From NCBI GenBank assembly GCA_945883455.1, contig CAMCXJ010000020.1, forward strand, positions 1-19,402: a DNA stretch of 19,402 nt, given 5' to 3'. Every line of letters begins with the position of its first letter. Positions within the stretch are counted from its first letter, which is position 1. A model generated the notes under the pieces. The model saw only the letters and a program-made list of their open reading frames with translations. It was not told the DNA's origin and did no database searches. The stretch comes from Prosthecobacter debontii (GTDB taxonomy: Bacteria; Verrucomicrobiota; Verrucomicrobiia; Verrucomicrobiales; Akkermansiaceae). Positions 14,995-19,402 of the stretch are shown here, piece by piece. Position numbers and translations under genes: made by a program.

Positions 14995-15945
14995 ATGAAA
15001 ACAGCACTGCTTACCACCGTCGCGATCGCGACTTTCGCCGCCGCCCACGAATATGATTACTTGAAGGGTTGGCCGACAACGCCCGAAGGCCTTCAGACCA
15101 TCGGCGATTCCCATGGGGAGATCGATGTGGATTCGGAGGGGAACTTCTACGTTTCCGTCGTCGGCGGGGAAAAGAACGGCGTTCAGATTTACGATGCCTC
15201 CGGGAAATATCTGCGGAACCTTCCCAACGCCCGCAACAACTTCCACGGCTTCACGATGGTCAAGGAGGAAGACAAGGACGTGATCTACGCCGCCTGCCTC
15301 GGAGACCAGACCACCGCGTTCCTCAAGCTCTCACTTACCGGCGAGGTTCTGCTGGAAATTCCTCTAACCGCGATCCCGGCGGAGATCGGCACAAAATTCG
15401 CCCTCACCCACGCCGACCGCGCGCCGAACGGTGACATTTATCTCATCGACGGATACGCCTCCGACCGTCTCCTGATCTTTGGAGCCGACGGCAAATTCAA
15501 GCGCGCCACGGCGGGCAAAGGCGAACCATGGAATCTCAAGACCGCCCATAAGTTCGCGTTCGACACCCGTTTCGAACCGGCCCGCATCCTTGTCTGCGAC
15601 CGCACGAACGACCGCCTCATCCACCTCGATCTCGAAGGCAATTTCCTCAGCGTTTACGCCACCGGCATCCTCAAGCCCTGCACCGTCGATTTCCACGGGG
15701 ATCTCGTCTGCGTCGCCCAGCTTGCCAGCGGCATCAGCATCCTGGACAAAGAAGGCAAAGTGCTCAAGCGCCTCGGCGCGAACGACAACCCCCAGGAATT
15801 CAATACCAACAATGTCGCCCCCGACAAATGGCGCGAAGGCATCACCACCTCCCCCCACGGCGCGACCTTCGACAAGGACGGCAATGTGGTCACCACTGAG
15901 TGGAACACGTGGGGCCGCCTGCTGCGCTGGAATGTGCAGCTTTGA
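14995..15945 (+). CDS. secreted NHL-repeat beta-propeller protein
   Basis: A 316-residue exported protein with signal peptide MKTALLTTVAIATFAAA and a mature part beginning HEYDYLKGWPTTPEG. Blades of the NHL/six-bladed propeller type recur: GEIDVDSEGNFYVSVVGGEK, RAPNGDIYLIDGYASDRLLI, LVCDRTNDRLIHLDLEGNFL and GATFDKDGNVVTTEWNTWGR. The pattern of (G/D)xxGNxYVxD turns is typical. Such propellers bind ligands or other proteins, and a few are lyases (peptidyl-hydroxyglycine lyase), but no catalytic metal set can be assigned here. The ATG at 14995 is preferred to an in-frame TTG at 14986. There is no Shine-Dalgarno; a heptamer array lies directly upstream, another directly downstream, then a strong terminator. 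Confidence 0.82.
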   Translation: MKTALLTTVAIATFAAAHEYDYLKGWPTTPEGLQTIGDSHGEIDVDSEGNFYVSVVGGEKNGVQIYDASGKYLRNLPNARNNFHGFTMVKEEDKDVIYAACLGDQTTAFLKLSLTGEVLLEIPLTAIPAEIGTKFALTHADRAPNGDIYLIDGYASDRLLIFGADGKFKRATAGKGEPWNLKTAHKFAFDTRFEPARILVCDRTNDRLIHLDLEGNFLSVYATGILKPCTVDFHGDLVCVAQLASGISILDKEGKVLKRLGANDNPQEFNTNNVAPDKWREGITTSPHGATFDKDGNVVTTEWNTWGRLLRWNVQL

Positions 15946-15950
15946 GAAAC

Positions 15951-15978
15951 TTTAAGTTTTAAGTTTTAAACTCTAAGG
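15951..15978 (+). repeat. heptamer array 3 (four units) after the NHL gene
   Basis: TTTAAGT, TTTAAGT, TTTAAAC, TCTAAGG, starting 5 nt after the stop codon and followed by AAGAGCC, which is also the start of the terminator stem. The last unit plus tail (CTAAGGAAGAG) nearly matches the end of array 1 (CTCAAGGAAGAG). Confidence 0.8.
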
Positions 15979-16012
15979 AAGAGCCTGGCGGGATCCGTCT
16001 GGCTCTTTTTTG
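15979..16012 (+). terminator. rho-independent terminator of the NHL gene
   Basis: AAGAGCC at 15979-15985 pairs with GGCTCTT at 16001-16007. Inside, GGCGG pairs with CCGTC (one G-T wobble) after a T-T mismatch, leaving a 3-nt GAT loop. Six T residues begin within the closing base pairs. This is the clearest intrinsic terminator in the window, and it isolates the downstream toxin-antitoxin pair. Confidence 0.85.
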
Positions 16013-16016
16013 TGAC

Positions 16017-16050
16017 TTGATTTCGGGGCGGTAAAACGTAGTATTACCGC
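16017..16050 (+). promoter_or_regulatory. promoter and palindromic operator of the toxin-antitoxin pair
   Basis: TTGATT (16017-16022), a 16-nt spacer, TAGTAT (16039-16044), then 6 nt to the ATG at 16051, so transcription would begin on the start codon. Over this lies a perfect inverted repeat, GCGGTAA (16028-16034) and TTACCGC (16044-16050), with a 9-nt spacer containing the -10 box. The layout suggests binding by the AbrB-type antitoxin and autorepression. Confidence 0.55.
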
Positions 16051-16281
16051 ATGATTAAGAAAATTACGAAAATCGGGAACTCACAGGGTATCATTTTCGA
16101 CAACGCGATCATGGAACTTGCGCGGCTGAAGGTTGGGGATGAGGTGAACCTGGAGATCCATTCAGGCGGCGGCATCACATTACAGCCACTCAGGCAGGAA
16201 AGGATCGAGGCGTCGCAGGCTTCCGAAACGGCCAAGAGGTTGATTGGGAAGAACAGTGAACTTTTCCGCAGGCTGTCATGA
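16051..16281 (+). CDS. AbrB/MazE-family antitoxin
   Basis: A 76-residue swapped-hairpin DNA-binding protein: MIKKITKIGNSQGIIFDNAI, then LARLKVGDEVNLEIHSGGGI, which is the SpoVT-AbrB/MazE beta-barrel signature (K-x-G-N-S-x-G). The C-terminal 25 residues (RIEASQASETAKRLIGKNSE) form the flexible, charged tail that in antitoxins binds and blocks the toxin. Its last codons overlap the toxin start by 4 nt (ATGA at 16278-16281), giving translational coupling. It is preceded by a palindromic operator and has no Shine-Dalgarno. Confidence 0.85.
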   Translation: MIKKITKIGNSQGIIFDNAIMELARLKVGDEVNLEIHSGGGITLQPLRQERIEASQASETAKRLIGKNSELFRRLS

Positions 16282-16673
16282 GAGCCCACCTGAAGCATCC
16301 CACGGTGGAAGCGGTTCTCGCCGTCCACGCGGAGGTTCTTGCCGCGCATGGAGGCGGGGAGGGGATTCGTTCGATGGAACTCCTGGAGTCAGCGGTCGCC
16401 GCTCCGCAGGCCACGATGATGGGAAGTCCGATGATCAGCGAGCCTGTCGAGATCGCGGCGGCCTATCTTTACTATCTGTGCAGCAACCATCCGTTCGTGG
16501 ACGGGAACAAACGCATGGCGCTCGCCACTTGCCTCGTTTTTCTCAGCGAGAATGATCTGCTTCCCAACGAGGTTCTCGATGCGAACGCATGGGAAAGCCT
16601 CACGCTCGCCGTGGCGGCGAGCGTGCTCTCGCGGGAGGAAATTACCGCCACTTTGCGGAAACTTCTGGAATAA
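16278..16673 (+). CDS. Doc-family toxin (Fic fold, death-on-curing)
   Basis: A 131-residue all-helical Fic-domain protein with the core motif HPFVDGNKRMAL (71-82). In Doc-type Fic proteins, HxFx(D/A)(G/A)NKR has a Lys where true AMP-transferases have Gly; P1 Doc uses this altered site to phosphorylate elongation factor Tu and so stop translation. His71, Asp75, Asn77, Lys78 and Arg79 are all present, so the toxin should be active. The length and the paired small antitoxin fit a type II toxin-antitoxin operon. Its stop at 16671-16673 is followed by a hairpin shared with the convergent MocA-type gene. Confidence 0.88.
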   Translation: MRAHLKHPTVEAVLAVHAEVLAAHGGGEGIRSMELLESAVAAPQATMMGSPMISEPVEIAAAYLYYLCSNHPFVDGNKRMALATCLVFLSENDLLPNEVLDANAWESLTLAVAASVLSREEITATLRKLLE

Positions 16674-16675
16674 AG

Positions 16676-16698
16676 AGCGGCGACCGAAGATCGCCGCT
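16676..16698. terminator. hairpin between convergent genes
   Basis: AGCGGCGA (16676-16683) and TCGCCGCT (16691-16698) form a perfect 8-bp stem with a 7-nt loop, placed 3 nt after the doc stop and overlapping the TAG of the convergent MocA-type gene. There is no long T run, so it is a weak intrinsic terminator or a REP-like hairpin serving both strands. Confidence 0.5.
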
Positions 16699-17839
16699 AC
16701 TGGGGAACGTCCATCCAACGGCCTTGCTCGTGGGACTTGATCGATAGCTCGGCGAGCTGGACGCCTTTCGCGCCTTCGCGGAGAGTCCATTTGAATGGCG
16801 TGTCGATGGCGACGTGCTTGAGGAACATCTCCCACTGAATCTTGAAGGCGTTGTCAAAGTGGAGTTGGTCGGGAACTTCCGTCCAGTTCGCATAGTAATC
16901 GATGGGGGAATCGATGTCCGGGTTCCAGATCGGGCGCGGGGTGACAGATTGGTGCTGCGCCCAGCATTTGCGGAGGCCGACGATGGCGGAACCTTCAGTG
17001 CCATCGACCTGCATGGTGAGTAGGTCGTCGCGGCGAACGCGGACGTTCCACGAGGAGTTGAACTGACAAGTGACGCCGGTGTCAGTTTCGAAAAGGGCAT
17101 AGGCGGAGTCGTCGGCGGTGCAGGCGTAGGATTTCCCGTTCTCATCAAAGCGCTCGGGAATGTGGGTGGCGGCCTTGCAGAAAACGCGGGTGACGTTACC
17201 GAACAGGTTGTCGATCACGTAGCGCCAGTGGCAGTGCATGTCGACGATCATGCCACCTCCGTCCTCAGAGCGGTAGTTCCATGAGGGGCGCTGGATAGGC
17301 TGACCCTCGTGCTCGCCGGTGAAGACCCAGTAGCCGAACTCGCCGCGGACGGATAGGATTTTCCCGAAGAAGCCCTGCTCCTTGAGAAGCTGAAATTTGC
17401 GGATGCCGGGCAGCCAGAGCTTGTCCTGCACGGTGCCGTTTTTTACGCCTGCTTTTTCCGCGATCTCGGCGATACGCAGGGCTTCCGCGTATTCGGTGGC
17501 GGTGGGTTTCTCGCAATAGACATGTTTCCCGGCGGCGATGGCGCGCTCAAGGAATGGGATGCGGTGGGGCGTGCCGGAGGCGTCGAAGAAGATCTCGTTG
17601 TAGGGATCGGCGAGGGCGGCGTCGAGATCGGTGGTGAAACGCTCAACTCCGTGTTTCTTCGCGAGCTCGGCGAGCTTGTTGGCATTGCGACCTGTTAGAA
17701 TGGGATCCGGGATCAGGCGGGTGCCATCGGGAAGGAGGACGCCGCCTTGGTCGCGGATCGCAAGAATGGAGCGGACAAGGTGCTGGTTGGTGCCCATGCG
17801 TCCGGTGACGCCGTTGAGAATAATGCCGATGTGTTTCAT
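16697..17839 (-). CDS. Gfo/Idh/MocA-family oxidoreductase
   Basis: A 380-residue NAD(P)-dependent sugar or polyol dehydrogenase. The Rossmann part starts MKHIGIILNGVTGRMGTNQH, with a glycine loop GVTGRMG resembling that of dihydrodipicolinate reductase more than the usual GxGxxG. FFDASGTPHRIPFLERAI (84-101) and the family signature CEKPTA (109-114, catalytic-site Lys111) follow. The C-terminal alpha/beta domain contains GGGMIVDMHCHWRYVIDNLF (194-213), the equivalent of the Gfo D-x-G-x-H catalytic region. No signal peptide is present, so it is cytoplasmic. It starts 7 nt after the stop of the TIM-barrel gene and is the last gene of the three-gene cluster. Confidence 0.9.
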   Translation of the reverse strand: MKHIGIILNGVTGRMGTNQHLVRSILAIRDQGGVLLPDGTRLIPDPILTGRNANKLAELAKKHGVERFTTDLDAALADPYNEIFFDASGTPHRIPFLERAIAAGKHVYCEKPTATEYAEALRIAEIAEKAGVKNGTVQDKLWLPGIRKFQLLKEQGFFGKILSVRGEFGYWVFTGEHEGQPIQRPSWNYRSEDGGGMIVDMHCHWRYVIDNLFGNVTRVFCKAATHIPERFDENGKSYACTADDSAYALFETDTGVTCQFNSSWNVRVRRDDLLTMQVDGTEGSAIVGLRKCWAQHQSVTPRPIWNPDIDSPIDYYANWTEVPDQLHFDNAFKIQWEMFLKHVAIDTPFKWTLREGAKGVQLAELSIKSHEQGRWMDVPQ

Positions 17840-17846
17840 AATTTTT

Positions 17847-18659
17847 TCAAAGATCTTGGGTGGAGGTGAGGATTTTTTGGAGGAAATCGTGCTGGTTCAT
17901 CGCCCAGTATTTGCGGGAGAATATCTCGACCTCGGTGAGGCCGGTGAAGCCGGATTCGCGGACGAGGCGGAGGATGCGAGGGGTGGCGTTGACCCCTTCG
18001 CCGGGGAGGCCACGATCTAATAAGAAATGTTCGAAGTCGGGCTTGAACTCGCAGATATGGAAGGCGAAGAGGTGACCGTGCTCCGCGCAGGTTTTGATTT
18101 CCGTTTCGAGGTTGTTTTCCCACCAGACGTGAAAGGTGTCGATGGCGATGCCTACGAGCGGGTGGTTGATGCGCTGGGCAAGGAGGTTCGCGTCGCGCAG
18201 GGAGGCGACGGCGGAGCGGTCGGCTGCGTACATTGGATGCAGTGGCTCGATCGAAAGCCGGATGTTCGCGGACTCGGCGGCGGGGATGATGGCGCGTATG
18301 CCCTCCTCGATCTGGGTGAGGTTTTCCTCGGGTGATTGGCCGATAGTGGCTCCGCAAACGAGGACGATAGAGGGTAGTCCCAGCATTTCCGCTTCCTTGA
18401 GTGCGGCAAGGTTTTGTGCGATGGAATCTGTCCGACCGGATATTGTTTTACCTGTGAAAAATCCGCCGCGCACGAGGGAAACTGGGATGAGGCCTGAATC
18501 GTCGAGGTGTTTCCTGACCTTTTTCAAATCCTGCTCCGCGATGGTTTCACGCCATATCGAGATACCGCCGATTTCCGCGCGGGCGTAGTTCTCTATGCAC
18601 TCGTGGATAGACCAAGGCTGATTGGTGAAGGTATGGACGGCGAGCTGCGAAGGTGTCAT
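17847..18659 (-). CDS. sugar phosphate isomerase/epimerase-like TIM-barrel protein
   Basis: A 270-residue protein of the xylose-isomerase-like/AP-endonuclease-2 TIM-barrel family. Likely divalent-metal ligands sit at strand ends: Glu138 (LSIEPLHP), Asp174 and His177 (IAIDTFHVWW), His201 (FAFHICEF) and Glu245 (LTEVEIFS). Members interconvert keto sugars or epimers, or dehydrate inosose. The ATG at 18659 starts the typical N-terminus (MTPSQLAVHTFTNQPWSIHE); an in-frame extension to 18803 would overlap the DapA-family gene. The stop lies 7 nt before the MocA-type start. Confidence 0.87.
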   Translation of the reverse strand: MTPSQLAVHTFTNQPWSIHECIENYARAEIGGISIWRETIAEQDLKKVRKHLDDSGLIPVSLVRGGFFTGKTISGRTDSIAQNLAALKEAEMLGLPSIVLVCGATIGQSPEENLTQIEEGIRAIIPAAESANIRLSIEPLHPMYAADRSAVASLRDANLLAQRINHPLVGIAIDTFHVWWENNLETEIKTCAEHGHLFAFHICEFKPDFEHFLLDRGLPGEGVNATPRILRLVRESGFTGLTEVEIFSRKYWAMNQHDFLQKILTSTQDL

Positions 18660-18745
18660 GGGGAAGCGTGGCTTCAGGGTGATTCGGCCGGTTAGGACTT
18701 TGTCTTGCAGTCTGTTAGGGTCGGAATAGAGCTCCTCGAAAAAAC

Positions 18746-19402
18746 CTAACCGATGCGATACGAAAGCCGTGCCGCGCAATCGGCCAAGATCTCCGCCTCC
18801 CACTCCGGCCGCTTTGCGGATTTCGGATGCGTGAGCGGGGTAGTGCAGCGGCCGATGAGGTGCTGGAAAACCGCGCAGGAGTGCTTATAAGCAGGTACTG
18901 GCGCGCGGAACGAGACATTGCCTAGGTATTGGATCGCGTCGGTCAGCGCGTCGTAACGCTCATCTCCCTCCAGCCAATACTTGTCGCGCAGGGCGAAAAG
19001 CTCAGGACAAAATGTAGCAAGACCGAGCAGGTAATCGGAGCCGTATTCGGTCATGTCGATAGCGAGATCGTTGCCGGTAAAAATTTTAAAATCCGGGCGG
19101 ATCTCGTCCTTGATCTGAAGGCGGCGGAGTTCGATTCCGCGGTCGAGTGAAGAGTGCTTTATACCCTTAAGTGCGGGAATCTCCATCAGACCGCGGATGG
19201 TTTCCTCTTTGAATATCATCCCGTTGGGCGCGAACATGGAGCCCAGCTCAAAGCCGATCACAGAATCATATCCTTCGCAGACCTTTGCATAGAGATCGAC
19301 GATCTCGGAGGGCTTCCATGAATGAAATCGGGTGGTTTGGAAAAGGATGGGTGTCCCACCAAAGGCGACGATCTGATCCATTTGTGAGCGATAAAGTTCG
19401 AC
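18746..19402 (-). CDS. dihydrodipicolinate synthase / N-acetylneuraminate lyase family protein (5' end outside window)
   Basis: The frame stays open through the right edge (first visible residues VELYRSQMDQIVAFGG), so the N-terminal part is missing; 218 residues are visible. The Schiff-base lysine motif of the family is seen in LKGIKHSSLDR (Lys82 of the fragment), preceded by VIGFELGSMFAPNG and followed by FKIFTGNDLAIDMTEYGSDY, the usual GxD(D/A) strand and glycine turn. The C-terminal helices are long. These class I aldolases or dehydratases act on 2-keto acids such as 2-keto-3-deoxy sugar acids. Clustering with a TIM-barrel isomerase and a MocA dehydrogenase points to sugar-acid catabolism rather than lysine synthesis. 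It is the first of the three genes in transcription order. Confidence 0.85.
   Translation of the reverse strand, partial: VELYRSQMDQIVAFGGTPILFQTTRFHSWKPSEIVDLYAKVCEGYDSVIGFELGSMFAPNGMIFKEETIRGLMEIPALKGIKHSSLDRGIELRRLQIKDEIRPDFKIFTGNDLAIDMTEYGSDYLLGLATFCPELFALRDKYWLEGDERYDALTDAIQYLGNVSFRAPVPAYKHSCAVFQHLIGRCTTPLTHPKSAKRPEWEAEILADCAARLSYRIG

Noticed and set aside
14852..15978. CRISPR array
   Set aside because: The repeated units are only 7 nt and lack spacers of uniform length; no cas gene is present.
18660..18803. N-terminal extension of the TIM-barrel protein to 18803
   Set aside because: It overlaps the end of the DapA-family gene and adds residues unlike the family; ATG 18659 gives the typical start.

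Overview
The window looks like chromosomal DNA from a GC-rich Gram-negative bacterium, most likely a member of the Verrucomicrobiota (Verrucomicrobiales-like). This is inferred from gene content and protein style: an HflX with a Gly-rich linker and a GEKQ motif, PII control through GlnD, a MocA / TIM-barrel / DapA-type sugar cluster, and an alpha-L-rhamnosidase. No rRNA or marker was available to confirm it. Coding density is high. I saw no IS element, prophage, tRNA, rRNA or CRISPR array.

Layout. (1) 1-426, plus strand: the C-terminus of an alpha-L-rhamnosidase, with a 39-residue membrane micro-ORF overlapping its stop. (2) 449-4139, minus strand: an AEC-type permease followed by glnD, separated by 1 nt. 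(3) 4245-5273, plus strand: the Mrp/ApbC Fe-S carrier ATPase. (4) 5280-13151, minus strand: a long co-directional block that in transcription order holds yqeY, an OB-fold/alpha-beta hydrolase fusion, hflX, an L,D-transpeptidase, a membrane-anchored parvulin, a DAO-type FAD oxidoreductase, the tRNA methyltransferase MnmM, and a secreted TPR protein. (5) 13385-16673, plus strand: ruvB, a Fur-family regulator, a secreted NHL beta-propeller protein, and an AbrB-antitoxin/Doc-toxin pair. (6) 16697-19402, minus strand: a three-gene carbohydrate cluster (DapA-family lyase, sugar-phosphate-isomerase-like TIM barrel, Gfo/Idh/MocA dehydrogenase). The DapA-family gene runs off the right edge.

Most interesting points. 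The DAO-type flavoprotein lies 6 nt upstream of mnmM. It carries an MnmC(o)-like C-terminal signature, so the pair could be a split, mixed-origin route for the last two steps of mnm5(s2)U34 synthesis in tRNA. Three intergenic stretches around the NHL gene each hold exactly four degenerate A/T-rich heptamers followed by an AAGARG-like tail, and the L,D-transpeptidase/parvulin gap holds an inverted pair of octamer arrays of the same style. Several genes lack a Shine-Dalgarno sequence, and three of them have a plausible -10 box exactly 6 nt before the start codon, which suggests leaderless transcripts. At the toxin-antitoxin pair that promoter is covered by a palindromic operator.

How the genes work together: most are housekeeping (nitrogen signalling, Fe-S delivery, tRNA modification, ribosome rescue, envelope folding and cross-linking, Holliday-junction branch migration). 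The two ends of the window are polysaccharide or sugar catabolism.
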